A stretch of DNA of 64,000 nucleotides from Burkholderiaceae bacterium. GTDB lineage: Bacteria > Pseudomonadota > Gammaproteobacteria > Burkholderiales > Burkholderiaceae_C. This document shows positions 28,107-40,495 of this stretch, in pieces. The stretch is from the NCBI GenBank assembly GCA_023150375.1, contig JAKLLA010000007.1, positions 124,001-188,000 on the forward strand, written 5' to 3'. The notes below the pieces were generated by a model. It saw only the letters and a list, made by a program, of their open reading frames with translations, searched no databases and was not told the DNA's origin. Made by a program: the position numbers and the translations under genes. Each line of letters begins with the position of its first letter. Positions within the stretch are counted from its first letter, which is position 1.

Positions 28107-28724
28107 ATGGGATGGCTGCGGTTCTGGCGTTGGCGGACCTGGTTTGTGCTGGCGCTGGCCGGCTGGCTGGGTGGCTGTGGCTACAACGACTTCCAGCGCC
28201 TCGACGAGGCGGTCAAGTCCAGCTGGGCCGAGGTGCTCAACCAGTACCAGCGCCGCGCCGACCTGGTGCCCAACCTGGTGGCCACCGTGAAGGGCGAGGC
28301 CGCCTTCGAACAGGACACCCTGACGAAGGTGATCGAGGCCCGCGCCAAGGCCACCTCGATCCAGGTCACACCGGAGCTGGCCAACGACCCGCAGGCGCTG
28401 CAGCGCTTCCAGGCTGCGCAGGGGGAGCTCTCCGGTGCCCTCAGCCGGCTGCTGGTGGTCAGCGAGAACTACCCCAACCTGAAGGCCAACCAGGCCTTCC
28501 AGGACCTGCGCGTGCAGCTCGAAGGCACCGAGAACCGCATCACCGTGGCGCGCAACCGCTACATCCAGGCAGTGCAGGAGTACAACGTGCTGGCACGCAG
28601 CTTCCCGAGCAACCTGACGGCGATGGCCTTCGGCTACGCGGTCAAGCCGAACCTGTCGGTGCCCAACGAGGCCCAGATCAGCCAGCCGCCGGCCGTGAGC
28701 TTCGAGCCGGCAGGCTCTCGCTGA
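28107..28724 (+). CDS. LemA family protein, predicted lipoprotein
   Basis: A 205-residue envelope protein. The N-terminus has a hydrophobic segment ending in GWLGGCG, a lipobox-like site with Cys24, so it is probably a lipoprotein or single-pass protein. The rest is the LemA coiled-helical domain: FQRLDEAVKSSWAEVLNQYQ, RRADLVPNLVATVKGEAAFE, LVVSENYPNLKANQAFQDL and VARNRYIQAVQEYN are all family signatures. The function of LemA proteins is not known. It heads a three-gene operon with two TPM-domain proteins, a widely conserved arrangement. GGAAGGAG sits just upstream of the ATG. Divergent from hemE with 117 bases between. Confidence 0.92.
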   Translation: MGWLRFWRWRTWFVLALAGWLGGCGYNDFQRLDEAVKSSWAEVLNQYQRRADLVPNLVATVKGEAAFEQDTLTKVIEARAKATSIQVTPELANDPQALQRFQAAQGELSGALSRLLVVSENYPNLKANQAFQDLRVQLEGTENRITVARNRYIQAVQEYNVLARSFPSNLTAMAFGYAVKPNLSVPNEAQISQPPAVSFEPAGSR

Positions 28725-28781
28725 CACCTGGCCTGGATGGCACCCGGGCGCATCCTGCGAGCCGGGCCGGGGGCGCTGCGC

Positions 28782-29696
28782 ATGTCGTGGCGCCTGCTGG
28801 TGATCGGCTGGCTCTGCCTGCTGGCCGGCGCTGCGGCCGCGCAGTCGCTCCAGCCGCTGCCTGCGCTCTCGGCGCGGGTGGTCGACCCGGGCGGCGCCCT
28901 CGAGACCGCCGGTCGCGAACGCCTGGAAGCCCAGCTGGCCTCCCTCGAACAGGAAACCGGCGCCCAGGTGGTGCTGCTGGTGGTCGCCACGACTGCACCG
29001 GAGGACATCGCGGCCTACGCGCACCGGGTGGCCGACACCTGGAAACTCGGTCGCCGCGAGGTCGGCGACGGCGTGCTGCTCGTCGTCGCGCTGCAGGACC
29101 GCCGCATCCGCATCGAGGTGGCCAAGGCCCTCGAAGGCGCGCTGCCCGATCTGGCGGCCCGGCGCATCATCACCGAGTCGATCACGCCGGCCTTCCGACG
29201 GGGCGACACGGTCGGGGGGCTGGCCGCCGGCATCGACCGCATCGGCGAGCGCATCCGGGCCGAGCGGCTGGGCCTGCCCTCCGACGCAGCCCCGGGCGGA
29301 GTGGCCGGTGGCGACCGCGAGGGCTCGGGGGAGGAAGGCCTGAGCTGGGGCATGCTGATCCTGTTTGCCTTTCCCATCGCCGCGCGCCTGCTGGCCGGCC
29401 TGCTGGGCCGCAAGCTCGGTGCCGTCACGACCGGGGTCGCAGCGGGTGCGCTGGTGGGCTGGACCACCGGCTCGCTGGCCATCGGACTGGCCGCGGCGGT
29501 GGCAGCCTTCGTCGTCGCGCTGCTGCTCGGTGCCGGCGCGACGCTGCGACACGCCAGACGCAGTGCTTCGCGCCACGCGCCGGTGATCTGGGGCCCGCCA
29601 GGCGGGTTCGGGGGCGGCGGCAGCGGTGGAGGCGGTGGCTTCTCGAGCGGCGGCGGGGGCGATTTCGGAGGCGGCGGCGCCTCGGGGGACTGGTGA
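28782..29696 (+). CDS. TPM-domain protein with Gly-rich C-terminus (YgcG family)
   Basis: A 304-residue exported protein. It has a signal peptide (about 1-21, RLLVIGWLCLLAGAAAAQS), a TPM_phosphatase domain (about 28-165, with the typical VVDPGGAL, GAQVVLLVV and GDGVLLVVALQDRRIRIEV), a charged linker, three membrane segments (about 188-265) and a tail of Gly/Ser repeats (GGGGSGGGGGFSSGGGGDF). This is the architecture of YgcG-like proteins that accompany LemA. I chose the ATG at 28782, which starts the signal peptide directly; an in-frame ATG at 28737 would add 15 residues. Its stop overlaps the next gene's start (TGATG). Confidence 0.88.
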   Translation: MSWRLLVIGWLCLLAGAAAAQSLQPLPALSARVVDPGGALETAGRERLEAQLASLEQETGAQVVLLVVATTAPEDIAAYAHRVADTWKLGRREVGDGVLLVVALQDRRIRIEVAKALEGALPDLAARRIITESITPAFRRGDTVGGLAAGIDRIGERIRAERLGLPSDAAPGGVAGGDREGSGEEGLSWGMLILFAFPIAARLLAGLLGRKLGAVTTGVAAGALVGWTTGSLAIGLAAAVAAFVVALLLGAGATLRHARRSASRHAPVIWGPPGGFGGGGSGGGGGFSSGGGGDFGGGGASGDW

Positions 29697-30220
29697 TGCG
29701 ACGCAACGCGCTGCGCTGGTGGCGCCATCTCTGGCTCGACGAGGCCGATGCCCGCCGCGCGGTCGGCGGCCCCGCCGGGCTGCAGCGCCTGGCCGATGTC
29801 GTGGCCGACAGCGAGACCCGCCACTGCGGCGAAATCCGCCTGTGCATCGAGGCCAGCCTGCCCTGGCGCTACCTGCGGCGCGGCGACAGCGCGCAGGTGC
29901 GGGCACGGGCCATGTTCTCGAAGCTGGAGGTCTGGGACACCGAGCAGAACAACGGCGTGCTCGTCTACGCGCTGCTGGCCGATCGTGCGCTGGAGATCGT
30001 CGCCGACCGGGGCGTGCAGGCCCGGGTCCGGCCGGGCGAGTGGGAAACCGCCATTCAGGCTGCGCAGCGGGTCCTCCGCGAGCAGGCCAGCCTGGAGGCC
30101 GGGCTGGCGGCGGCGCTGCGCTGCGTCGGGGCAACGCTGGAGCGCCTCTACCCGCGCGAGGCCGGCAGCGGCCAGGCCATCGACCGCAACGAGCTGCCCG
30201 ACCTGCCGGCGCTGCACTGA
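29696..30220 (+). CDS. TPM-domain protein, second of the operon
   Basis: A 174-residue soluble protein with a TPM-like domain lacking signal peptide and Gly-rich tail. Landmarks include LRRLADVVADSETRHCGEIR (in outline), FSKLEVWDTEQNNGVLVYAL and ADRALEIVADRGVQARV, which match the shorter TPM partner of lemA operons. The ATG at 29696 overlaps the previous stop by one base, so translation is coupled. The function is unknown; co-occurrence with LemA and the longer TPM protein suggests an envelope-associated complex. Its end converges with atpC across a shared terminator. Confidence 0.88.
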   Translation: MRRNALRWWRHLWLDEADARRAVGGPAGLQRLADVVADSETRHCGEIRLCIEASLPWRYLRRGDSAQVRARAMFSKLEVWDTEQNNGVLVYALLADRALEIVADRGVQARVRPGEWETAIQAAQRVLREQASLEAGLAAALRCVGATLERLYPREAGSGQAIDRNELPDLPALH

Positions 30221-30280
30221 GGGCACCCACCATGCGTTCGGCCGGTCTCCACCGGTCAGGAAGCAGGCCCCGGAAACGAC

Positions 30281-30303
30281 GACACCCGCGCGCGGCGGGT
30301 GTC
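30281..30303. terminator. Two-way terminator between the TPM gene and atpC
   Basis: GACACCCGC-GCGCG-GCGGGTGTC is a perfect nine-pair stem (30281-30289 and 30295-30303). On the plus side it is followed by TCGTCT, on the minus side by GTCGTTTCC, so it can serve both converging transcripts. Confidence 0.65.
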
Positions 30304-30344
30304 TCGTCTGGTTCGGACCGTCGGCTGCGGGAGCCGACGCCGTC

Positions 30345-30761
30345 TCACTTCTTGCGCAGCTTGGAGATCGCCGCGATCTGCGCGGCCATCACCGCGAATT
30401 CGCTCTGCGCGCGCGCGAAGTCGATGTCGCTCTTGGCGTTCTTCATCGCTTCCTCGGCCAGGCGCTTGGCCTCGACGGCCTTGGCCTCGTCGAGATCGTG
30501 CCCGCGGATGGCGGTGTCGGCCAGCACGGTCACGCAGTCCGGTTGCACCTCCAGGATGCCGCCGGCCACGAACACGAACTCCTCTTCGCCATTGTCGGCG
30601 CGCTCGATGCGCACCGCGCCGGGCTTGATCCGGGTGATCAGCGGCGTGTGCTTGGGCAGGATGCCCAGTTCACCCGCCTCGCCCGGCAGCGCGACGAACT
30701 TGGCCTCGCCGGTGAAGATCGACTCTTCTGCGGAGACCACGTCGACGTGGATCGTTGCCAT
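30345..30761 (-). CDS. atpC: ATP synthase F1 epsilon subunit
   Basis: A 138-residue central-stalk subunit that couples and inhibits F1. The N-terminal beta sandwich (about 1-87) reads [20 protein letters not shown] and has the conserved [14 protein letters not shown]; the C-terminal helical hairpin (about 90-138) includes [18 protein letters not shown]. It is the last gene of the atp operon, 70 bases after atpD, and is followed by a hairpin terminator. Sequence and length are standard. Confidence 0.97.
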   Translation of the reverse strand: MATIHVDVVSAEESIFTGEAKFVALPGEAGELGILPKHTPLITRIKPGAVRIERADNGEEEFVFVAGGILEVQPDCVTVLADTAIRGHDLDEAKAVEAKRLAEEAMKNAKSDIDFARAQSEFAVMAAQIAAISKLRKK

Positions 30762-30831
30762 GTTTCTCTTTCGTTGGAGGTGGAAGGTTCAGCAGGCGCC
30801 GGAGCGGCAGTACGCCGCCCCCGGGTCGTCC

Positions 30832-32304
<1,473 letters not shown>

Positions 32305-33189
32305 TCAGCCGCCCAGAGCGGCTGCACCGCTGACGATTTCCGACAGTTCCTTGGTGATCCCGGCCTGGCGGGTCTTGTTGTAGACCAGCTTGAACTCGTT
32401 GATCAGGTTGCCGGCGTTGTCGGTCGCCGCCTTCATCGCCACCATGCGCGCAGACTGCTCCGACGCCATGTTCTCGGCCACTGCCTGGAACACCAGCGCT
32501 TCGGTGTAGCGCACCATCAGGTTGTCGATCACCGATTGAGCGTCCGGCTCGTAGAGGTAGTCCCAGCCGTAGGCGGACTTCTCCGCCTCGGACTGCGCCA
32601 GACGTTCGGCCGACAGGGGCAGCAGCTGTTCGACCAGCGGCTCCTGCTTCATCGTGTTGACGAACTTGGTGTAGCAGATGTACACCGCGTCGAGCTTGCC
32701 TTCGGCGTACTGGTCGAGCAGCACCTTCACCGGACCGATCAGCTTGTCCAGGTGCGGCACGTCACCCAGCTGGGTGGCATGCGCGGCAACCGTCGCGCCG
32801 ATGCGGTTCAGGAAGCTGAAACCCTTGTTGCCGATCGCCACGGCACGCACCTTGGTGCCGGCCGCGTCGAGTTCGCGCATCTTGTTGGTGACCGCGCGCA
32901 GCACGTTGGTGTTCAGACCCCCGCACAGACCCTTGTCGGTCGTGACGATGATCATCCCCACCGCACCGGTGCCGCTGTTCTTCACCACGAAGGGGTGCTT
33001 GTACTCGGGCGTCGCCTTGGACAGGTTGGCCGTGATGTTGCGGATCTTGTCCGCATACGGACGGGCCGCCCGCATCCGATCCTGCGCCTTGCGCATCTTG
33101 GACGCGGCCACCATTTCCATGGCCTTGGTGATCTTCTTCGTGTTCTCGAAGCTCTTGATCTTGCCGCGTATTTCCTTGCCTGCTGCCAT
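32305..33189 (-). CDS. atpG: ATP synthase F1 gamma subunit
   Basis: The rotor shaft of F1, 294 residues. The N-terminal helix [20 protein letters not shown] and [15 protein letters not shown], the central [10 protein letters not shown] block near residue 85, and the C-terminal helix ending [19 protein letters not shown] are all conserved. I begin at the ATG 33189; a short upstream extension is not homologous. Position between atpA and atpD is standard. Confidence 0.98.
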   Translation of the reverse strand: MAAGKEIRGKIKSFENTKKITKAMEMVAASKMRKAQDRMRAARPYADKIRNITANLSKATPEYKHPFVVKNSGTGAVGMIIVTTDKGLCGGLNTNVLRAVTNKMRELDAAGTKVRAVAIGNKGFSFLNRIGATVAAHATQLGDVPHLDKLIGPVKVLLDQYAEGKLDAVYICYTKFVNTMKQEPLVEQLLPLSAERLAQSEAEKSAYGWDYLYEPDAQSVIDNLMVRYTEALVFQAVAENMASEQSARMVAMKAATDNAGNLINEFKLVYNKTRQAGITKELSEIVSGAAALGG

Positions 33190-33278
33190 GAGCGGACTCC
33201 TTTCAGAGGGACACGCCCGGCCCCTCACCCCGCCCGGAGGCAGGATTCAGGGTCCGAGGGCGCGCCAGGGTCGACATG

Positions 33279-34817
<1,539 letters not shown>

Positions 34818-34896
34818 AGCTTGCTCCCAGTCTGGTCAAGCCGCCTGGTCGGGCCGGCACATGACGCGGGGATGGATTCGGTGCGGGAGGAGATCC

Positions 34897-35430
34897 TCAG
34901 GCGCTGAGTGCGACCTTCATGCGTTCGAGTCGGGCACGCACGGAGGTGTCGAGCACCTCGTCGCCCACCACCACTCGGACGCCGCCGATCAGCTCGGGCT
35001 CCAGCACGACCTGGGGGGTCAGCTTGCGACCGAATCGGCGCTCCAGGTTGCCCACCAGGTCGGCCAGCTGGGCCGGCTCGATCGGGAAGGCGCTGTAGAT
35101 GGTGGCGTCGGAGATCCCACTGGCGGCGTTGGCCAGGGCATGGAACTGCTCGGCAACGGCAGCCAGAGCCACCAGACGACCGTTCTCGATCACCGTGCGC
35201 AGGAAGTTCTGCACACCGGCATCCAGAGGCATCTTCACCGCCGAAGCGATGACGTCGTAGACCTGTTCGGCCGAAACCTTCGGGCTGTCGGCGAACTGGC
35301 GCAGTTCGGGGTTGCCGGCCACTTCGGCCAGCGCCGCGATCTGCCGGCCCCAGGACGCCACGTCGGCGTTCTGGGCTGCCTTGTAGAGGGCTTCGGCGTA
35401 GGGGCGTGCGATGGTTGCGAGCTCGGCCAT
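34897..35430 (-). CDS. atpH: ATP synthase F1 delta subunit
   Basis: A 177-residue peripheral-stalk subunit that joins F1 alpha to the b dimer. The N-terminal six-helix bundle starts [20 protein letters not shown], and the C-terminal family signature [20 protein letters not shown] is present. The start codon lies two bases after the atpF stop, so translation is coupled. Confidence 0.97.
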   Translation of the reverse strand: MAELATIARPYAEALYKAAQNADVASWGRQIAALAEVAGNPELRQFADSPKVSAEQVYDVIASAVKMPLDAGVQNFLRTVIENGRLVALAAVAEQFHALANAASGISDATIYSAFPIEPAQLADLVGNLERRFGRKLTPQVVLEPELIGGVRVVVGDEVLDTSVRARLERMKVALSA

Positions 35431-35432
35431 GG

Positions 35433-35903
35433 TCAGAGCTCCGTCTTCAGACGACCCAGCAGGTCGGCGTGGACAGCGGCGTTGACCTCACGCTGCAGGA
35501 TCTGCTCGGCGCCCTTGACAGCCAGCGCAGCCACCTGCTCGCGCAGCGCTTCGCGGGCCTGCACGGCCTGCTGCTCGGCGTCGGCCTTGGCGGCGGCGAC
35601 GATCTTCACGCCTTCTTCCTCGGCACGCTTCTTGGCCTCTTCGATGATGGCCTGGGCGCGCTTGTCGGCATCGGCGATGCGCTGCGTCGTCTCGGCGCGG
35701 GCCTGCGACAGCTCGGCCTCGATGCGCTTGTTGGCCGAAGCCAGTTCGTTCTTTGCCTTGTCGGCAGCGGCCAGACCGTCGGCGACCTTGCGGGCACGCT
35801 CGTCGAGCGCGGCCGTGATCGGGGGCCAGACGAATTTCATCGTGAACCAGACCAGGATCAGGAACACGATCATCTGGACGATGAGGGTACCGGTGATGCT
35901 CAC
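35433..35903 (-). CDS. atpF: ATP synthase Fo b subunit
   Basis: A 156-residue stator subunit with one membrane helix (about 6-26, [20 protein letters not shown]) followed by a long charged coiled coil (about 32-155) rich in Ala, Glu, Lys and Arg. The start is a GTG at 35903 (SITGTLIVQ follows). It is 78 bases after atpE and two bases before atpH. Family length is 156 in many betaproteobacteria. Confidence 0.97.
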   Translation of the reverse strand: MSITGTLIVQMIVFLILVWFTMKFVWPPITAALDERARKVADGLAAADKAKNELASANKRIEAELSQARAETTQRIADADKRAQAIIEEAKKRAEEEGVKIVAAAKADAEQQAVQAREALREQVAALAVKGAEQILQREVNAAVHADLLGRLKTEL

Positions 35904-35981
35904 TTGTCAGCCTCGGTGTTGATGAGGAAAACGACCCGCCGGATCCCGCAGGATCCGGCCGGCGCGGCGAACCTCACCCGA

Positions 35982-36338
<357 letters not shown>

Positions 36339-36354
36339 TCAGCAGGTTCGCAGG

Positions 36355-37215
36355 TCAGTGGGCGTCGTGCGCCTGACCGATGTACACGAGCGTGAGCATC
36401 ATGAACACGAAGGCCTGCAGGGTGATGATCAGGATGTGGAAGATCGCCCAGGCCGAGCCCGCGATGATGTGGCCGATCGCGAGGCCGATACCGGTGCCAG
36501 TGAGCGAGAACGCACCACCCATCAGGGCAATGAGCAGGAAAATCAGTTCACCGGCGTACATGTTGCCGAACAACCGCATGCCGTGCGACACGGTCTTGGC
36601 CACGAATTCGATGACCTGCATCAGGAAGTTGAACGGATACAGCGCCCAGTGGTTGCCGAACGGCGCCGAGAAGAGCTCGTGCACCCAGCCGCCCAGACCC
36701 TTGATCTTGACGTTGTAGTACAGGCAGATCAGCAGCACGGACACCGACAGACCCATGGTGACCGACAGATCGGCAGTCGGCACGACACGCAGGTAAGCAT
36801 GGTGAGGGTCACCGCCCGCCGCGCCGTAGATCTTCTCCCAGATCACGGGCAGCAGGTCCACCGGCAGCAGGTCCATCGCATTCATCAGGAAGATCCAGAC
36901 GAACACGGTCAGCGCCAGAGGCGCGACCAGCTTGCGGCTCTGCGCGTTGTGAACGATGCCCTTGGCCTCGTTCTCGACCATCTCGACGAGGATCTCGACG
37001 GCCGCCTGGAAGCGACCCGGCACCCCGGAGGTGGCACGCCGCGCCGCGCGCCAGAGCAGCCAGCACCCCACTACCCCGGTCAGGATGGCAAAGAACATGG
37101 AGTCCCAGGCCACCACCGAGAAGTCGAAGGGACCGGTGAGCTCCTTGTTGCGCAGGTGGGTCAGGTGGTGAACGATGTATTCACCGGCGGTAGGACCGTG
37201 TGCTTCGGCTGCCAT
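36355..37215 (-). CDS. atpB: ATP synthase Fo a subunit
   Basis: A 286-residue membrane subunit that forms the proton half-channels. The essential Arg lies in [15 protein letters not shown] on the penultimate helices, with the Asn and Glu partners typical of the family. The N-terminal region [20 protein letters not shown] is periplasmic, followed by five or six membrane helices. It starts 17 bases after atpI. All as expected for a proton-translocating F-type enzyme. Confidence 0.98.
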   Translation of the reverse strand: MAAEAHGPTAGEYIVHHLTHLRNKELTGPFDFSVVAWDSMFFAILTGVVGCWLLWRAARRATSGVPGRFQAAVEILVEMVENEAKGIVHNAQSRKLVAPLALTVFVWIFLMNAMDLLPVDLLPVIWEKIYGAAGGDPHHAYLRVVPTADLSVTMGLSVSVLLICLYYNVKIKGLGGWVHELFSAPFGNHWALYPFNFLMQVIEFVAKTVSHGMRLFGNMYAGELIFLLIALMGGAFSLTGTGIGLAIGHIIAGSAWAIFHILIITLQAFVFMMLTLVYIGQAHDAH

Positions 37216-37232
37216 CTTGGTTCAGTTTTCGA

Positions 37233-37802
37233 TCAACGCTTCTTCGACCCGCGCCACAGCAGCGCGACCCAGTAAATCTTGATGCACACGAACAGCGCCA
37301 CCAGCAGGGCCGGCCAGCTCACGTCGTGCACGATCTTCGGGGCCAGGACCAGCATGACCACCGAGACTCCGATCTTGCCAAACTCCCACATCATGAAGCT
37401 GACAGCGGCCACACCCGCGTTCAGCCCCGAGAAGCGACTCGTGATGCCCCGCGCCATCAACAGACCCGGCAGCACCACGCACAGCGCCCCGTAGAGCGCG
37501 GACACCGCCGCCCGCGGACCGGCCAGCAACGCCACCAGCCCCGCCACCAGGACACCGACCAGCGCCTGCACCAGGACCACCCGCCAGGGCGAGATCGATG
37601 GGTCGCGCTCCCGCAACTCGCGAGCCTGCTCGCGTGTCAGGCTCTTGAATTCCCGGTCGGGCGCTCCATCTTCCTCGTCATCCCACGATCGCCAGGTGCC
37701 CGGTCCGACCGGGGTGACCGGCTGTTTCGACGGTGAAGGCACTGCGGCAGACGTCAGATGAGGTTTCGGCAAAACCGTCGGATTATACGTGGGAACCCGC
37801 AT
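37233..37802 (-). CDS. atpI: ATP synthase operon protein I
   Basis: A 189-residue protein. The N-terminal 75 residues are polar and probably disordered (KQPVTPVGPGTWRSWDDEED). The rest carries four membrane helices (about 75-182) with the AtpI-type pattern. AtpI helps assemble the c-ring in some bacteria. The start is uncertain: a perfect TATAAT lies inside codons 6-7 of the longest frame (ATG 37802), so transcripts from that promoter could not include the ATG. Alternative starts are TTG at 37772 or GTG at 37742, which would leave 179 or 169 residues. First gene of the atp operon. Confidence 0.82.
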   Translation of the reverse strand: MRVPTYNPTVLPKPHLTSAAVPSPSKQPVTPVGPGTWRSWDDEEDGAPDREFKSLTREQARELRERDPSISPWRVVLVQALVGVLVAGLVALLAGPRAAVSALYGALCVVLPGLLMARGITSRFSGLNAGVAAVSFMMWEFGKIGVSVVMLVLAPKIVHDVSWPALLVALFVCIKIYWVALLWRGSKKR

Positions 37803-37812
37803 AGCTTGTGAA
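37782..37812 (-). promoter_or_regulatory. atp operon promoter candidate
   Basis: On the minus strand TTCACA (37812-37807) is followed by 19 bases and a perfect TATAAT (37787-37782). The start of transcription would fall near 37775, downstream of the longest atpI ATG. The spacer is longer than ideal. Confidence 0.5.
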
Positions 37813-37904
37813 GCCTGTCGCGCGCGCGACGGGGCGATGCGCGTCTGCGCGTCGCCACAGGGCCTTGCCGGCGCCGGTTCCGGCGGACGGGCCGAAGAGT
37901 GGCC

Positions 37905-38807
37905 TCAGGGGCGCAGCAGGTGGGCCGGCCAGCCGGGCACTTCGACGCGCAGGGCCAGCACGGCGCCCGCCAGCGGCTGCGCGGCCAGTTCCTGTGCCGG
38001 ACGGCCATGGCGGGCGGTGGTGATGTAGAGCGTGCGCAGGTCGGCTCCGCCGAAGCAGGGCATGGTCGGGCAGCGCACCGGCAGGGGCAGTTCCGCAAGA
38101 ACGCTGCCGTCCGGCGCGAGTCGCAGCAGCCGCTGTCCCTCGTACATCGCCACCCAGTAGCAACCCTCGACGTCCACGGCAGCGCCGTCGGGACGCCCGC
38201 CGTAGGCCGACAACGGCTGAGCCGGATCGCGGCGCGGGAACTCCCGCAGCACACGGCGGCGCGACAGGCTGCCCTGGGCTGCGTCGAAGTCGTACGCCCA
38301 GACCGTGTGGGCGCGCGTGTCGGAGCAGTACATCGTCGCTCCGTCGGGGCTCCAGGCCAGTCCGTTCGACACGGTGATGCCATCGACGCGCCGCTCCAGC
38401 GACTGACCATCCCAGCAGTAGAGCGCCGCGCGGGCCGCATCGCGCGGCTCGTAGATCGTGCCGACCCAGAAGCGCCCCTGCGGGTCGCACTTGCCGTCGT
38501 TGAAACGTTCGGTCCTCGCGTCGTAGGGCGCGGGGGCGAGCGAGCGGCGGCGCCCGCTGTGCGGGTCGAATTGCCACAGCCCGTCGCGCATCGCCAGCAG
38601 CAGACCACCGCCCGGGATCGCCGCGCAACAGGCAGGCTCGCAGGGCAGCTCCCAGCGGCGCACCGCCCCGCTGTGCGGATCGAGCCGGTGCAGGGCCCGG
38701 CCTTCGATGTCGCACCAGTACAACAGACCTTCGTCGGGATGCCAGAGCGGGGACTCCCCCAGCAGGCAGGGCTCGCTGACGGCGTGGATGGGCGGCTGGG
38801 CACTCAT
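37905..38807 (-). CDS. SMP-30/gluconolactonase/LRE-family sugar lactonase
   Basis: A 300-residue six-bladed beta-propeller hydrolase of the SMP-30 family. The metal ligands expected for the family are visible: Glu in LLGESPLWHP, Asn in ERFNDGKCDPQG and VSNGLAWSPDG, and Asp in GRPDGAAVDVEGCYW. Such enzymes open sugar lactones (glucono-, arabino- or xylono-lactone); the exact substrate is unclear because no sugar dehydrogenase or transporter is adjacent. I start at the ATG 38807 (SAQPPIHAVSEPCLL); the frame is open to 38918 without family sequence. Upstream of the atp operon on the same strand, 102 bases away. Confidence 0.85.
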   Translation of the reverse strand: MSAQPPIHAVSEPCLLGESPLWHPDEGLLYWCDIEGRALHRLDPHSGAVRRWELPCEPACCAAIPGGGLLLAMRDGLWQFDPHSGRRRSLAPAPYDARTERFNDGKCDPQGRFWVGTIYEPRDAARAALYCWDGQSLERRVDGITVSNGLAWSPDGATMYCSDTRAHTVWAYDFDAAQGSLSRRRVLREFPRRDPAQPLSAYGGRPDGAAVDVEGCYWVAMYEGQRLLRLAPDGSVLAELPLPVRCPTMPCFGGADLRTLYITTARHGRPAQELAAQPLAGAVLALRVEVPGWPAHLLRP

Positions 38808-38945
38808 GTCGATCGGCTCCGGGCGCGTATCGAAGCGTGGGTTGCGCGCAGAGAGGGCATGGCGGGCGGTTGCGGCGCTGAATGCAGATGCGGCCGCATC
38901 GTAGCGCCGTACCTGCATGTAACCGCGCTGGCGGCGCGTCGGCGC

Positions 38946-39467
38946 TCAGTAACGCGGCGGGGGCGCATCCAGATCCACGCAGAGGTAATGCGCTCCCGGG
39001 ATCGGGTTGTAGTAGTACGGCGCCACTTCCCGGAAGCCCAGGCTGGCGTAGAGCTCACGCGCGGCCTCCATGTCGTCGAGCGTGTCCAGCAGCAGGTTCG
39101 AATAGCCGATCTCGCGTGCCGCGTCGATCAGGGCCTGCGCCAGCATGCGCCCCAATCCGAAGCGCCGGAAGGCCCGGCGCACGTACAGGCGCTTCATCTC
39201 GCAGGCATTGACGTGGTCCACGTCGGTCAGGCGACGCAGGGCCCCGCAGCCGGCCACGGCGCCATCGACCAGCGCCAGGTACAGCCGACCGCCCTGTTCG
39301 GCGGCGTATTCGCCCGGCAGGGCCGCCAGCTCGGCCTCGAAGCCCTGGAAGCACAGGTCCACCGACAGGCTGTCGGCGTAGTCGCGGAAGATCTCCCGCA
39401 CCTGGTCGAGGGCGGCGGGCGTGTCCGGCACGACCAGCCGGACGCCGTCGCCGGCGTCACCCGGCAC
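38946..39467 (-). CDS. GNAT-family N-acetyltransferase
   Basis: A 173-residue acyl-CoA-dependent acetyltransferase. The central beta strand and acetyl-CoA loop read MKRLYVRRAFRRFGLGRMLA (R/QxxGxG/A motif A), followed by LLLDTLDDMEAARELYASLG and FREVAPYYYNP, typical of the ElaA/YjgM-like GNAT branch. The target is unknown. The start is GTG at 39467 with GGAG seven bases upstream. It lies 155 bases after phzF and may be a separate unit. Confidence 0.85.
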   Translation of the reverse strand: MPGDAGDGVRLVVPDTPAALDQVREIFRDYADSLSVDLCFQGFEAELAALPGEYAAEQGGRLYLALVDGAVAGCGALRRLTDVDHVNACEMKRLYVRRAFRRFGLGRMLAQALIDAAREIGYSNLLLDTLDDMEAARELYASLGFREVAPYYYNPIPGAHYLCVDLDAPPPRY

Positions 39468-39622
39468 GGCAACGCTCCGACTCGATCGGCAGCAGGCGGG
39501 GGCGCGAAGAGCATCTCATGGCGGCGGGACGGACGGGCGACGGCCGAACTCTAGCGGCTGCGCCGCCCGGTGGACAGCCTCGGATGCCCCGAGCCGGCCC
39601 GGTGGCCCCGCCCGGCGGCACT

Positions 39623-40495
39623 TCAGAGCCAGACCGAGCCGCGGATGCAGGGCGCGACATCGCCGCCCACCCAGACCTGGTCGCCACGGCGCTCCAGGTG
39701 CACCCGCCCGGCCCGGCCGAGTGCCGTACCCTGGCGGGCCACGTAGCGCGGTGGCAGCTGCCCCTCTCCGATCAGCCACTGCGCCACCGAGGCGTTCAGG
39801 CTGCCGGTGACCGGATCCTCCGCGATGCCGATGGGCGCGGCGAAGGCACGCAGCTCGCAGTCCGCCGGCCGCTGCGGGTCGTCGGCCGGATGGGGGGCCA
39901 CCAGGCCGACCTTGGCGAGCGACTTCAGCACCGCGTGGTCGGGCTGCAGCGCCAGCAACCGCTGCGCACTGGCCAGGCGCAGCGTCAACCATTGCGGCCC
40001 ATTGTCGAGCCAGCGCGCCTGCAGCACCTCCTGCGGCGTCAGGCCGAGGGCCTGCACCACCCGGGCCAGCAGGTCGGGGTCGACCTCGGACTGGCGCAGC
40101 GGCGGCGCCGCGAAGGCGAGTCGGCCATCGGACGGCTCGGCACGCAGGCTGACGAGCCCGACACCGCACTGCTGCACCACCTCGCCCGCGCGACGCGGCT
40201 GCCCGCCGTGGTCCAGCCACACCCGGCAGCTGCCCAGCGTCGGATGGCCGGCAAAGGGCAGCTCGCCGCCGGGCGTGAAGATGCGCACCCGGTAGTCCGC
40301 CGCCGGATCGGTGGGCGGCAGCAGGAAGGTGGTTTCGGACAGCTGTGTCCAGCGTGCGAAGGCCGCCATCGTGGCGTCGTCGAGCCCCTCGGCATCGACC
40401 ACCACGGCCAGCGGGTTGCCGAGCAGGGCCCGGGCGGTGAAGACATCGACCTGCGCGAAGCGGCGCTCGCGCGCAACACGGGTTGCAGGGGTCAT
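39623..40495 (-). CDS. PhzF-family epimerase/isomerase
   Basis: A 290-residue protein of the PhzF fold (two diaminopimelate-epimerase-like halves). The conserved Glu of the active site is in LSETTFLLPP near residue 50. Other signatures are GNPLAVVVDAEGL, FAGHPTLGSCRVW and EDPVTGSLNASVAQW. PhzF enzymes isomerise small acids, such as dihydrohydroxyanthranilate in phenazine synthesis, but no phenazine genes are present, so the substrate is unknown. The ATG at 40495 overlaps the stop of the aminotransferase gene by four bases, so it is the third gene of the MocR-flanked operon. Confidence 0.88.
   Translation of the reverse strand: MTPATRVARERRFAQVDVFTARALLGNPLAVVVDAEGLDDATMAAFARWTQLSETTFLLPPTDPAADYRVRIFTPGGELPFAGHPTLGSCRVWLDHGGQPRRAGEVVQQCGVGLVSLRAEPSDGRLAFAAPPLRQSEVDPDLLARVVQALGLTPQEVLQARWLDNGPQWLTLRLASAQRLLALQPDHAVLKSLAKVGLVAPHPADDPQRPADCELRAFAAPIGIAEDPVTGSLNASVAQWLIGEGQLPPRYVARQGTALGRAGRVHLERRGDQVWVGGDVAPCIRGSVWL

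Noticed and set aside
37754-38803. Frames opposite or shifted within the SMP-30 gene
   Set aside because: All are Arg/Pro/Ala-rich shadows; the propeller protein with its metal ligands explains the region.
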